Assembly: GCF_002933855.1 (NCBI RefSeq)
Contig: NZ_BFAQ01000030.1
Coordinates: 1 to 64,000, forward strand
Length of the DNA: 64,000 bases
Source of the DNA: Vibrio penaeicida
GTDB lineage: Bacteria > Pseudomonadota > Gammaproteobacteria > Enterobacterales > Vibrionaceae
Direction: 5' to 3'
Numbering within the stretch: the first letter of the stretch is position 1; each line of letters opens with the position of its first letter. Below, piece by piece: positions 17,280 through 25,929 of this stretch. Made by a program: the position numbers and the translations under genes. Below the pieces are notes generated by a model. It had not been told where the DNA came from. It did no database searches and saw only the letters and a list, made by a program, of their open reading frames with translations.

Positions 17280-18506
17280 TTACTTAAAGGTTCTTTGGCG
17301 CGCTTTTTCAAGACGCTTTAAGATCTTGTCTAGGCGTTCAGGGTGAACCATGAATTCTTGGAACCCTTTCATCCCTTCTTTCGCCATTGCAGGATCGGTA
17401 TCTCGGTCATAAAACTGTGCGGTGCCCGACGCGCTGCCTAACATTGCAACGCCTTTGTTCAAGAACGGATCGTCTTTCACTTTGGCATTTTTGTTGGTCG
17501 GAATTTGAAGAATGCTGTCGTTAATCAATGATTGAATTTCAGGAGTAGCAACAAACGCTAGGAATTTGCGTGCTTCTTCTTTGTTTTTTGCTTTACTCGG
17601 AATATGAATGGTATCCATAGGTGCGTCTTCTGCCATCCCTACGGATGAGTCAATCACAGGGAATTGGAAGAAGCCCATTTTTCCATCCATTTCTGGTGGG
17701 AAGTTTGGCGTAATGAAGTTACCGATGAGATACATAGCGGCTTGCCCGTTGTAAAGGAAAGGCTGTGCTTCTTGCCAAGAATAGGACGCGTGATTTTCCA
17801 AAAAGTAGCCTGGCTCAACCAATTCAGCCCATTTCGCGAAGGTTTTCTTCACACGCTCATCGGTATAAGGTACTTTTCCATCCATTAATTGAATGTGGAA
17901 ATCCAAGCCATTGGTACGAAGGTTCAAGTAGTCAAACCAACCTGCGGCTGTCCACAAATATTTGGTGCCAATAGCAAAAGGAGCCACATCATTCGCTTTC
18001 AGTTTCGCGGCGGCGGATTTTAGGTCGTCCCACGTTTTAGGCTCTGCAATCCCAAATTTTTCAAACAGATCTTTACGATAGTAAACGCCCCATTGGTAAT
18101 AGGTATAAGGCACACCGTATTTTTTCCCGTTCACCGACATGGCAGGTGCAGCGGAAGAAAAATCTTCGTTCATGCCATTCTGTGCCCACAGATCACTTAC
18201 GTCTTCCAGCAATCCACGATCCACAAATGTTTTCATACGGTTACCCGCAAACCAGAACACAACATCTGGTGGCGACGTGACCAACCAATTACGAATCGTC
18301 GTTTTGTACGATTCGTGGTCATAGAGGTTATATTTAACCTCTACATCCGGATTTGCCTTTTGAAAGCGTGCAACTACTTCATCCCATGCTTTCTTTGGCG
18401 CAGCATCCGATGCATTTGAGTTAATCACTAGCGTACCTGCAACCGCAGTACTGGCTATTGAGGCAGCGAGCATCACAGAAGTCGCAATGTGTTTCACGTA
18501 GTTCAT
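17280..18506 (-). CDS. Sugar ABC transporter substrate-binding protein (CUT1 family)
   Basis: This 408-aa periplasmic binding protein has a signal peptide to about residue 23 (TAVA) and the family-1 solute-binding fold: WDEVVARFQKANPDVEVKYN, then PPDVVFWFAGNRMK, and YGVPYTYYQWGVYYRKDLF. The genes around it (two CUT1 permeases upstream, lacZ and galTKM downstream) point to lactose or another beta-galactoside as ligand. The ribosome site AAGGAC precedes ATG 18506. It is separated from the permeases by 108 bp and from lacZ by a hairpin. Confidence 0.9.
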   Translation of the reverse strand: MNYVKHIATSVMLAASIASTAVAGTLVINSNASDAAPKKAWDEVVARFQKANPDVEVKYNLYDHESYKTTIRNWLVTSPPDVVFWFAGNRMKTFVDRGLLEDVSDLWAQNGMNEDFSSAAPAMSVNGKKYGVPYTYYQWGVYYRKDLFEKFGIAEPKTWDDLKSAAAKLKANDVAPFAIGTKYLWTAAGWFDYLNLRTNGLDFHIQLMDGKVPYTDERVKKTFAKWAELVEPGYFLENHASYSWQEAQPFLYNGQAAMYLIGNFITPNFPPEMDGKMGFFQFPVIDSSVGMAEDAPMDTIHIPSKAKNKEEARKFLAFVATPEIQSLINDSILQIPTNKNAKVKDDPFLNKGVAMLGSASGTAQFYDRDTDPAMAKEGMKGFQEFMVHPERLDKILKRLEKARQRTFK

Positions 18507-18614
18507 AATAAGGTCCTTGTTGTTGAGCGGTGCTCTTTGTGGTCCAAAATAGGATTATTATTGTTTTACTTTCGCCAAATCCGTTGAAAATCTAATGCCT
18601 TAGTTTCGATGCGA

Positions 18615-19466
18615 TTATCCTTTTGTCGCCCCGAGCGTCAGCCCAGCAATAAAGTGGCGTTGCATCGTAAAAAATAGAACAACTGGTGGTATTGCAGCGA
18701 CAACGGCACCAGCAGAAATGAACTGCCAAGAAGCCAACCACTGACCACGCAGCGCACTTAGCCCTGCCGTCACCGGCCTTACTTCGTCGCTTTGTACTAG
18801 CACCAGAGCCCAGAAAAAGTCATTCCAAATAAAAGTGAATACCAATACTGAAAGTGCCGCCAGTGCTGGTCTTACGAGTGGTAACACGACGTGCCAGAAA
18901 ATTCGCCATTCGCTCACCCCTTCAACACGTGCCGCTTCGATCAACGCATCAGGGATTCCGACAATAAAATTGCGCATGAATAAGGTGCAAAACCCTGCCT
19001 GAAACGCGATATGAAACAAAATCAATGCAGAACGCGTATCGTACAAGCCAAAGGTAATAGTTAGGTCGCGCACAGGAATCATTAGGATTTGAAATGGAAC
19101 AAAGTTTCCAGCAATGAAGGTAGCGAATATCCAGATATTGGCTTTGAAGTTAAACTTTGCGAGGGCATAACCACCCAAAGTAGACAAGGCGACAGCACCA
19201 GCAACCGCGGGTAAAGTAATCATAAGGCTGTTAAGCAGGTATTGTCCCATTGGGGTTGAAGTGAATACTTGCGAATAATTTTCGAAAAATTGTATCTCGC
19301 TAGGAATACCCCAGTAGTTTCCTTTGTTGATGTCTTCAATGGATCGAACAGACGTCATCATCACGGCAATAAGAGGAAGCAGCCACATCAAAATCGATAT
19401 AGGCAAGGCAACACGGTAGCTAATATTGGTAAAGCGCCCGGCTTTTTGAATTGGTTGTGGGTACAT
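18615..19466 (-). CDS. Sugar ABC transporter permease (MalG/LacG type)
   Basis: This 283-aa inner-membrane permease has six hydrophobic segments. Its cytoplasmic EAA loop is EAARVEGVSEWRIFWHVVLP near residues 190-210, the contact site for the ATPase. The N-terminal half carries the typical MalG-like sequence (NSLMITLPAVAGAVALSTLGGYALAKF). The start overlaps the stop of the partner permease (TAATG), with AGGAG just upstream, so the two are made in step. With the partner permease, the binding protein and the divergent ATPase it forms a complete CUT1 importer, inferred to carry beta-galactosides. Confidence 0.92.
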   Translation of the reverse strand: MYPQPIQKAGRFTNISYRVALPISILMWLLPLIAVMMTSVRSIEDINKGNYWGIPSEIQFFENYSQVFTSTPMGQYLLNSLMITLPAVAGAVALSTLGGYALAKFNFKANIWIFATFIAGNFVPFQILMIPVRDLTITFGLYDTRSALILFHIAFQAGFCTLFMRNFIVGIPDALIEAARVEGVSEWRIFWHVVLPLVRPALAALSVLVFTFIWNDFFWALVLVQSDEVRPVTAGLSALRGQWLASWQFISAGAVVAAIPPVVLFFTMQRHFIAGLTLGATKG

Positions 19467-20392
19467 TATTTTTCACTCCTCAACATGCGCCACAAGAAGT
19501 AAGCGATATAAACGTCCATGATTAAGAACAGAACAACCGATACCGATGCCCCATAACCCATTCGATAATTGAAGATCGACTCTTCATACATTTGATACGC
19601 AAGCACTGATGAACTGCCCCAAGGGCCACCTGCAGTCATGGTCGCCACTAAGTCGAAAGAACGAAGCGCACCAATAACCGTAACAACAATGGCAATGAAG
19701 GTGGCTGGTCTTAACTGGGGAAGAACGACATACCAAAGCATTCGCCATTTTTTTGCACCATCCAAACGTGCTGCTTCAATTTGTTCAGGATCGAGGTTAT
19801 TCAGCCCAGTGAGATATAAGATCATGCAATACGACACCTGAGGCCATAAACCAGCCGCAATAATGCCGTAGGTGACATAATCTTCATCCGATAAAATAGC
19901 AATAGGTTCGATACCTATGCTTGATAAAGCGATGTTAAATAGTCCAAATGTCGGATCGTAAAACCACGCAAACACCAGCCCAACCACGACTTGTGAAATG
20001 ACAAACGGAAAAAAGAATAAAGATTTTACAACCCGAATGCCTTTAACCTGCTGATTGAGGAAAAGCGCAATCGCCAGCCCTGCGGGGGGCGCTATCATGA
20101 AAAAGATCAGCCATAAAAAGTTATTTTTTAAAGAGGTATAAAAGGCTTCAGATTCAAAAAGCTCTACATAGTTGTCCAACCCAACCCACGTTTTTTCGCC
20201 CAATCCATCCCACTCAAAAAAACTCAACCAAATACTGTCTATGATCGGGTAAATCACGTAAACCAGAAAAATCGCCATTGCTGGTAACAAAAATAACCAC
20301 GGTGTATATCGCCGAAGTGTACTTCTTTTCCTCTTTGCTGAAGGCATCCCGTTTCTGGGGTATATCGTTTTCACAGATTGTTCCATTTTCAT
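19466..20392 (-). CDS. Sugar ABC transporter permease (MalF/LacF/UgpA type)
   Basis: This 308-aa permease has a basic cytoplasmic N-terminus, then six membrane segments, and the EAA loop EAARLDGAKKWRMLWYVVLP near residues 210-230. The external segment after the first helix (WLSFFEWDGLGEKTWVGLDNY) is typical of the LacF/UgpA group. It is the first gene of the minus-strand operon; AAAAGG precedes ATG 20392. It faces the ATPase gene across a 280-bp control region. Confidence 0.92.
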   Translation of the reverse strand: MKMEQSVKTIYPRNGMPSAKRKRSTLRRYTPWLFLLPAMAIFLVYVIYPIIDSIWLSFFEWDGLGEKTWVGLDNYVELFESEAFYTSLKNNFLWLIFFMIAPPAGLAIALFLNQQVKGIRVVKSLFFFPFVISQVVVGLVFAWFYDPTFGLFNIALSSIGIEPIAILSDEDYVTYGIIAAGLWPQVSYCMILYLTGLNNLDPEQIEAARLDGAKKWRMLWYVVLPQLRPATFIAIVVTVIGALRSFDLVATMTAGGPWGSSSVLAYQMYEESIFNYRMGYGASVSVVLFLIMDVYIAYFLWRMLRSEK

Positions 20393-20527
20393 GCATTCCT
20401 TTTCAATTTTCGCTCAAATCGCTTTGAATCTAAGTAGAAGCGATTTGCGAAAAAATGCTGCCTCTTACCTGTGGGTATTATCAATATAGGATCATCGGCG
20501 TAATTTTGCACAGTATAAAACTCAAAA

Positions 20528-20541
20528 TGTAAACGTTTCCA
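20528..20541. promoter_or_regulatory. GalR/LacI-type operator, perfect consensus
   Basis: TGTAAACGTTTCCA fits TGnAAnCGnTTnCA at every fixed position. It lies between the divergent permease and ATPase genes, so one bound repressor could control both directions. The regulator is not encoded nearby; the LacI-family gene at 45758 belongs to another importer. Confidence 0.75.
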
Positions 20542-20567
20542 CAAAATTCATCAAAACGTGGTCTTTT

Positions 20568-20587
20568 TAGTTGATCACGATCAACTA
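20568..20587. promoter_or_regulatory. FNR/CRP-type palindrome
   Basis: TAGTTGATCACGATCAACTA is a perfect 20-bp palindrome. Its core TTGAT-N4-ATCAA matches the FNR consensus exactly, and it also keeps the TGATC-N2-GATCA core of CRP sites but with TT in place of GT. CRP control is expected for a sugar operon; FNR control would be less usual. Confidence 0.6.
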
Positions 20588-20672
20588 TTATTAACAAGTC
20601 GCTAACAAAAAAAGCTCGTTCACGTATTTTAAATTTTAATTATTTCTATTTGCTTGTACTTGGGAGTCCAAC

Positions 20673-21764
20673 ATGGCAGACATCACTCTACAAAACGTCA
20701 TAAAAGAATATGGCGATATAAGAACGATTCACGGCGTAGACTTAGAGATCAATAATGGTGAGTTTGTCGTTTTTGTTGGTCCTTCCGGTTGTGGGAAGTC
20801 GACTCTACTCAGGTTAATCGCAGGGCTTGAGGAAATTACCGATGGAACCATTGAAATAGAAAACGAAATTGTTAACGACGTAGATCCTGCTGAGCGTGGA
20901 GTCGCCATGGTTTTCCAATCGTACGCGCTCTACCCCCATATGACCGTTGAAGAAAATATGGGCTTTGGATTAAAAATGACAGGGCACTCTAAAGAAAAGG
21001 TTGAGAAACAAGTCTCTATTGCGGCGAAAACATTGCAACTGGACCCATTGCTTAAGCGTAAACCGAAAGAACTTTCGGGTGGGCAAAGACAAAGGGTAGC
21101 CATTGGTCGAGCCATAGTACGTAACCCAAAAGTGTTCTTGTTTGACGAGCCTTTATCTAACCTTGATGCAGAACTACGAGTGGAAATGCGCCTTCAGATT
21201 GCTAAGTTACACCAAGAGTTACAAAACACCATGGTGTACGTAACGCATGACCAAGTAGAAGCCATGACACTAGCCGATAAAATAGTGGTGTTGCGCGCTG
21301 GCAATGTTGAGCAAGTTGGAACACCGCTCGATTTATATCATTACCCCGTAAACGAATTTGTCGCTGGCTTTATCGGCTCACCAAAGATGAATTTCATCTC
21401 AACGCAGTTAATTTCATATTCAGCTCAAACCCTCTCTTTAAAAGCCCCCAACGATTCAATAATAACCATACCTTATAAAAACGAATTGTCTGCCAACCCC
21501 GGGGATTCACTCACGCTAGGAATAAGACCTGAACATCTATTGATTGGAGAAGAAAGTGATATTCAATTCCAATTCGATAGCGAGGTAGTAGAAAGACTTG
21601 GAAACAGTACTTATATGTTTGGGCAATCATTGGGCGTCGATGGATTTACAGTGCATTCACCGGGTGATCAAGATGTTAGCAAGTACCAGTCGCTAACTCT
21701 TGGGTGCCAAGCTCAAGATATTCATCTGTTTTATAAAAACGGTCAAAACGTAACGATTAAATAA
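20673..21764 (+). CDS. Sugar ABC transporter ATP-binding protein (MalK/MsmK/UgpC type)
   Basis: This 363-aa ATPase powers the CUT1 importer. Walker A is GPSGCGKST (residues 36-44), the Q-loop lies in VFQSYALYPHMTVEENM, the signature is LSGGQRQRVAIGRA near 135, Walker B is VFLFDEPLSNLDAELR near 155, and the switch His is in YVTHDQVEAMTLAD near 190. The C-terminal third (from about 240) is the regulatory OB-fold typical of MalK-type subunits. GGGAG precedes ATG 20673. It is divergent from the permease genes but is the only CUT1 ATPase in the window, so it almost certainly serves that importer; MsmK-type ATPases can also be shared. Confidence 0.92.
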   Translation: MADITLQNVIKEYGDIRTIHGVDLEINNGEFVVFVGPSGCGKSTLLRLIAGLEEITDGTIEIENEIVNDVDPAERGVAMVFQSYALYPHMTVEENMGFGLKMTGHSKEKVEKQVSIAAKTLQLDPLLKRKPKELSGGQRQRVAIGRAIVRNPKVFLFDEPLSNLDAELRVEMRLQIAKLHQELQNTMVYVTHDQVEAMTLADKIVVLRAGNVEQVGTPLDLYHYPVNEFVAGFIGSPKMNFISTQLISYSAQTLSLKAPNDSIITIPYKNELSANPGDSLTLGIRPEHLLIGEESDIQFQFDSEVVERLGNSTYMFGQSLGVDGFTVHSPGDQDVSKYQSLTLGCQAQDIHLFYKNGQNVTIK

Positions 21765-21999
21765 CCAATCTGGGAGGATTTTCCTCCCAATTCCATTCCA
21801 AACCAATGTAAAAAATTGTTTCAGACATTTCTTTAAACTCACACAATCCACCAATATTTTTTCTCACTTTTGATGCTTGTGAAATAAGCTCATTTTTGAC
21901 GTGATCAATATCACAGTTATGTATTATGCAACCTAGAAAAAGCTCATAGATAGTTTTATTAGTATGGCATAATCCGCCGGATATTAACTCGGTATTCAT
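21757..21999 (-). CDS. Doubtful small ORF (about 80 aa), unknown
   Basis: This frame would encode MNTELISGGLCHTNKTIYEL and onward, ending WNWEENPPRLVI. It overlaps the end of the ATPase gene by 8 bp on the opposite strand. Composition is protein-like, with several Cys, Trp and acidic residues. There is no clear ribosome site, it covers a hairpin at 21771-21789, and a CRP-like site at 21900 lies inside it. The region may instead be the upstream control region of the chemoreceptor gene. No family recognised. Confidence 0.3.
   Translation of the reverse strand: MNTELISGGLCHTNKTIYELFLGCIIHNCDIDHVKNELISQASKVRKNIGGLCEFKEMSETIFYIGLEWNWEENPPRLVI
21771..21789 (+). terminator. Hairpin after the ATPase gene
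   Basis: TGGGAGGA / TCCTCCCA with a 3-nt loop starts 7 bp beyond the ATPase stop. The T-tract after it is poor (AATTCC), so it may be a weak terminator or a 3'-protecting hairpin. Confidence 0.55.
21900..21916 (+). promoter_or_regulatory. CRP-like site upstream of the chemoreceptor gene
   Basis: CGTGATCAATATCACAG matches TGTGA-N6-TCACA with a single mismatch and is nearly palindromic. It lies about 200 bp before the chemoreceptor start at 22112 and could link its expression to cAMP-CRP. It falls inside a doubtful minus-strand ORF. Confidence 0.5.
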
Positions 22000-22111
22000 A
22001 AAACTAATAATACATAACACTGAGTGAACTTACGTTTGTCGGAATTTATTTCCGTGAATAGCTCTATTTTCGACTAACAATAAATTTACGTACCAACGTG
22101 TGAGGGTAGCT

Positions 22112-24016
22112 ATGCGATTAGGTTTTAAAGCACGAATAAATATGAGTGTTGTCTTGCTGGTAGCGGTATCTCTGTCAATTTTGGCAACCATTAGCATCAT
22201 TAACCTCAAAAGCGAAATGATTGCTGGGCTTCAAAATGCCACCCAGCAAAAACTGAACAGTCATGTAAAAGAAATTGAAACCGAGATGGAATCGAAAATT
22301 CGAACCATCCATCAAGGGGCTTTACATTTCAGTAAGGATTTAAGCGATCAAGAAAACATAGACCGAGTTCTTCTTCTCTCTGAAACATCTTTGATCTCAG
22401 CGATAATGATTGCCTACACAGACGGCCGTAACTACATGTCTGATGACGGTGGTATTAAAGAGGTCACCGACCGCTACCTAACCCGCCCTTGGTTTACCGA
22501 TACGGTGCAGAGCAGAAAAACCATCACCAGTGATATTTATCAAGACATCATCACCAAAAAACAAGTCATGAGCATTTCAGCACCGGTTTATCAAAACGGT
22601 GAATTAATTGCTGTGCTGATCGGTGACGTAAATCTGGATGGCATTGTTAACCAAGTGGGTTCTATGCGATTTGCTGGTGGTGCTGCAACCTTGTCTGATC
22701 GTAACCACAAATTTTTTGCGAGTGATGACCCTACCGATATTGGCAGAACACCCTCTCAAGTTAGCCCTACTTTCCAAGTGATCGAAAATGGCTTCCGCTC
22801 TGGTCAAAATGGTTTGGTTCAATTCCCTTACTTGGGTATCGACTTTGATGGCTACTTCCAACGCATAAAAATCGATAACGACAACTTCTGGACTCTTATG
22901 GTCTTCGTAGACCAGAGTACCGCATTATCTGATGTCAACGACGCGGTGAAAGCATCGATCTTTGTTGGGCTGCTGCTTCTAGCCATCTCAACGATCATTA
23001 TCTTCTTCGTAATTAACCAGTTGTTCCGACCATTAGATCACTTGAAAGCCGCTGTATTGGATCTTTCAAATGGTAATGGCGACCTAACAGCACGCCTTAA
23101 GGTCGACCAAAATGACGACTTAGGCCAAATATCACAAGGCTTCAATAAGTTTGTCTCTAACCTTCAAAACATGATTGGCGAGATTACTCAATCTAGTGCT
23201 CAAATTTCTGAAGGTATCCGAACACTCACCACATCGGCTAATCAGAACGAGCAAATGCTGCTTTCGCATTCGGCTGAAACCGAACAAGTGGTTACTTCTA
23301 TTACTGAAATGAGTGAAAGTGCGCGTTCCGTAGCTGAAAGTGTGCAGCAGTCTTCTCAAGTTACCGTTTCCACCGCTTCTGAAGCACACAATTCAAAAGC
23401 CGTGGTTAACAATGCTGTTCAAACGGTTCGCTCTTTGGTGGACGAAGTGGAAGAAATGGCTGAGCGCATTCAAGTAATGAATACTGATGCCAACCAAATC
23501 AGTGCGGTTCTTTCCGTCATTGGTGACATTTCTGAGCAAACAAACCTTCTTGCGCTTAATGCTGCGATTGAAGCCGCGCGTGCAGGCGAACAAGGTAGAG
23601 GCTTTGCTGTTGTAGCGGATGAAGTTCGTGCTCTCGCAGCTCGAACACAAAACAGCACAACAGAAATTTCTGACATGCTAACACGCCTGCTGGATGGCAC
23701 CGACAAAGTCGTGAACGCGATGGAGACAACAAAAGAACGCTGTAAGATCACAGCAGAGAAAACATCTGAAGTATCTGGCAGCTTGGATATTGTCTCTAAC
23801 TCAGTAAATCAGATTGACGACATCAGTAGTCAGATTGCGACGGCGACAGAAGAACAAAGCGCCGTATCCGATGAAATTTCACGCAACATGCTTGCCATTA
23901 GAGATATCGTCGAGTCGCTTGTTTCGAGCGGTCAAAACACGGTATCGGTGACACAGTCACTCTCAAAATCCAACGCCCATCTAGAACATCTAGTCGGACA
24001 ATTTAAAGTTCAATAA
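22112..24016 (+). CDS. Methyl-accepting chemotaxis protein with dCache sensor
   Basis: This 634-aa inner-membrane chemoreceptor has a first TM at about residues 10-32. A periplasmic double-Cache sensor follows (to about 275), with DGRNYMSDDGG, RPWFTDTVQSRKTITSDIYQD and APVYQNGELIAVLIGDVNLD. TM2 is at about 280-300 and HAMP follows (PLDHLKAAVLDLSNGNGDLT). The signalling hairpin tip is GDISEQTNLLALNAAIEAAR then AGEQGRGFAVVADEVRALA near 470-510. ATG 22112 is chosen because GAGG lies 8 bp upstream. dCache receptors often bind amino acids or other small nutrients; the ligand cannot be read from sequence. No C-terminal NWETF-type tether is seen. It is followed by a strong terminator. Confidence 0.95.
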   Translation: MRLGFKARINMSVVLLVAVSLSILATISIINLKSEMIAGLQNATQQKLNSHVKEIETEMESKIRTIHQGALHFSKDLSDQENIDRVLLLSETSLISAIMIAYTDGRNYMSDDGGIKEVTDRYLTRPWFTDTVQSRKTITSDIYQDIITKKQVMSISAPVYQNGELIAVLIGDVNLDGIVNQVGSMRFAGGAATLSDRNHKFFASDDPTDIGRTPSQVSPTFQVIENGFRSGQNGLVQFPYLGIDFDGYFQRIKIDNDNFWTLMVFVDQSTALSDVNDAVKASIFVGLLLLAISTIIIFFVINQLFRPLDHLKAAVLDLSNGNGDLTARLKVDQNDDLGQISQGFNKFVSNLQNMIGEITQSSAQISEGIRTLTTSANQNEQMLLSHSAETEQVVTSITEMSESARSVAESVQQSSQVTVSTASEAHNSKAVVNNAVQTVRSLVDEVEEMAERIQVMNTDANQISAVLSVIGDISEQTNLLALNAAIEAARAGEQGRGFAVVADEVRALAARTQNSTTEISDMLTRLLDGTDKVVNAMETTKERCKITAEKTSEVSGSLDIVSNSVNQIDDISSQIATATEEQSAVSDEISRNMLAIRDIVESLVSSGQNTVSVTQSLSKSNAHLEHLVGQFKVQ

Positions 24017-24020
24017 ACAA

Positions 24021-24050
24021 AAGGGCATCAGAAATGATGCCCTTTCTTCT
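24021..24050 (+). terminator. Terminator after the chemoreceptor gene
   Basis: AAGGGCATCA / TGATGCCCTT with a GAAA loop, followed by TCTTCTT, begins 4 bp after the stop. A 10-bp stem with a tetraloop and T-rich tail is a typical Rho-independent terminator. Confidence 0.88.
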
Positions 24051-24084
24051 TGTAACAAAATATTTCCATAAGGATATAAACGCT

Positions 24085-25791
24085 ATGGACATTTCTTTGT
24101 TGAATGACGCGCAAGCAAACCACGCCTCTCCAGAGTTTACGAAGCTATATAACGAAGTATTTCGTGATTTCTTCTCTCGCGACGAAAACTTGTGGCCGGT
24201 CTATAAAGATCCAGGTTTTGCTGCACTAAACCAGTTCCGATCCAAGCACCTTCAACCAAACGAGCGATTGGCCGCCTACGCCAACAGCGCTGAACTTCAT
24301 GACGCTTTGTTGAACCAAAATCATGTGCCTGCAAATCGCATGAGGCCAACAGGAACACCAGATGACGTGCTGGCATTTGCTGCCGCATTATCGAAAGACT
24401 GGGAAAACCCCTCTTCGGTTGAAAATGTAATTACCATGCCATCCGATCCAGCCATTTATGGCGCAATGATGGGAACACTCGCGAACCCGAATTTGGTTTA
24501 CAGCGAATACGCCGGAATGGCAGAACAGCTAGAGAAAAATGTTGTTCGCCAAATTGCCAATGTGGTTGGTTACGATCAAAACGAATCAACGGGCTTATTC
24601 ACCCAAGGTGGCACATTCTGCAACCTATATGGTTATTTACTTGGGATTCGAAAATCGCTGCCCAAGGCTATTTATAAAGGGCTAGATTCAACTCGTGATT
24701 ACCGCATTTTGAACTCTCAAGGTGGTCACTATTCCAATATGACCAATCTTTCACTGCTTGGCATCGACATTACCAACAAAACCATTCGAATAAAGGTAAC
24801 GGAAAGCCACGAAATTGATTTGGTTGATCTAGAACGCAGCATGCGCGCATGTTTCGACGTAAACACCGTCGTACCAACCATCATGCTAACGATGGGTACA
24901 ACCGATACCTTTGCGATTGACCAGGTTAAGCCTGTTTACGACTTGCGTGAACGCCTGTGTAAAGAATACGACATCGCGGTAAAACCTCATATCCATGTGG
25001 ACGCCGCTGTGGGCTGGTCGATGATGTTCTTCATAGACTATGACTTTGCTGGGAACCCGATTGGTATTAATGAAGCAACTTTGAATGGCATTGAAAGTGT
25101 TGCTGCTCGTATGCGTGAACTGAAATACGCAGATTCATTTACCGTTGATTTCCAGAAATGGGGTTATGTCCCTTACACGTCTAGCCTTGTGATGATAAAG
25201 AACAAGAAAGACATGGACGCGCTAAAGAACGATCCGAAGAACTTCTCCTATTTTGAAAACGATCTTCAAGAAGACACACACCTGCAATCCACTATTGAAT
25301 GTTCCCGTGGTGCAACGGGTTTGTTTGGCGCTTATTCTGCGCTCAAATACATGGGCTTAGAAGGGTATCAAACGCTTATCGCTCACAGCCTACAAAATGC
25401 GAACTACATGCGCCATCAGTTAATGAAGGACTCAGCGTGTAAGGTCGTGGTACCAGAAAATCAAGGCCCTAGTGTGACGTTCCGCTTGTATGATCGCAAT
25501 GTTGTCAAAGACGCGAATGAAGAGTTTGAGTTAGAACGACACAGCACCAATAATGAAGCGATAAAGACGCGCATGGAGCATAATAGTGAATTCCACCGTC
25601 ATATATTTAATAACCGCGGCAAAACGGGCTTATACACCAACTGGGTAGAATTTATTTCGCGTTCTAATTATGTAGGACGTGGGATTTACTCTTACATCCC
25701 TGGTGAAAAAGCCGTCTTTATGAACCCTGCCACGCAGCGAGAGCACATAGACGCATTTTTAGAACGTTTGTACTATTCAAGCTACAAATAG
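24085..25791 (+). CDS. Pyridoxal-5'-phosphate-dependent decarboxylase (group II)
   Basis: This 568-aa enzyme of the glutamate/aromatic amino-acid decarboxylase superfamily starts at ATG 24085, with AAGGAT upstream; the longer frame begins inside the preceding terminator. It has TQGGTFCNLYGYLLGIR near 180, HVDAAVGWSM (PLP-stacking region) near 310, and the Schiff-base lysine in DFQKWGYVPYTSS near 357, where most relatives have D/HPHK. At about 570 aa it is longer than GadB (466 aa). The substrate (glutamate, aspartate, diaminobutyrate or an aromatic amino acid) cannot be decided. The last codons and the stop are part of an 18-bp tandem repeat. Confidence 0.88.
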   Translation: MDISLLNDAQANHASPEFTKLYNEVFRDFFSRDENLWPVYKDPGFAALNQFRSKHLQPNERLAAYANSAELHDALLNQNHVPANRMRPTGTPDDVLAFAAALSKDWENPSSVENVITMPSDPAIYGAMMGTLANPNLVYSEYAGMAEQLEKNVVRQIANVVGYDQNESTGLFTQGGTFCNLYGYLLGIRKSLPKAIYKGLDSTRDYRILNSQGGHYSNMTNLSLLGIDITNKTIRIKVTESHEIDLVDLERSMRACFDVNTVVPTIMLTMGTTDTFAIDQVKPVYDLRERLCKEYDIAVKPHIHVDAAVGWSMMFFIDYDFAGNPIGINEATLNGIESVAARMRELKYADSFTVDFQKWGYVPYTSSLVMIKNKKDMDALKNDPKNFSYFENDLQEDTHLQSTIECSRGATGLFGAYSALKYMGLEGYQTLIAHSLQNANYMRHQLMKDSACKVVVPENQGPSVTFRLYDRNVVKDANEEFELERHSTNNEAIKTRMEHNSEFHRHIFNNRGKTGLYTNWVEFISRSNYVGRGIYSYIPGEKAVFMNPATQREHIDAFLERLYYSSYK

Positions 25792-25827
25792 TTCTCAAGC
25801 CACAAATAGTTCTCAAGCCACAAATAA
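25774..25827 (+). repeat. 18-bp tandem repeat spanning the decarboxylase stop codon
   Basis: Three 18-bp units lie at 25774-25791, 25792-25809 and 25810-25827. Each reads as five sense codons plus a stop in the gene's own frame: Y/F-S-S-Y/H-K-stop. Units 2 and 3 differ at one base (TAG versus TAA); unit 1 differs from unit 2 at three bases. The true stop is that of unit 1, so the array adds two back-up stops in frame. Confidence 0.9.
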
Positions 25828-25849
25828 TTCGCACCATATGCGAGAGCAT

Positions 25850-25873
25850 AAAGCCGGTATCTGCCGGCTTTTT
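25850..25873 (+). terminator. Terminator after the decarboxylase gene
   Basis: AAAGCCGG / CCGGCTTT with a 6-nt loop is followed by TTCAT and preceded by A-rich sequence. It lies 60 bp past the decarboxylase stop, just beyond the 18-bp repeat. Confidence 0.85.
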
Positions 25874-25929
25874 CATATCCAATGAATAACGCATAAGCTA
25901 CAATCCTTTTCAACAATAAAGGATAAGCA

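Larger units (their letters stand above)
20393..20672. promoter_or_regulatory. Divergent control region of the galactoside regulon
   Basis: This 280-bp gap separates the permease-lacZ-gal operon from the ATPase gene. It contains a perfect GalR/LacI-type operator (20528-20541) and a perfect 20-bp palindrome of FNR/CRP type (20568-20587). A weaker repeat TCAAATCGCTTTGA near 20414 may be another half-operator. No ORF is convincing here. Confidence 0.7.
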
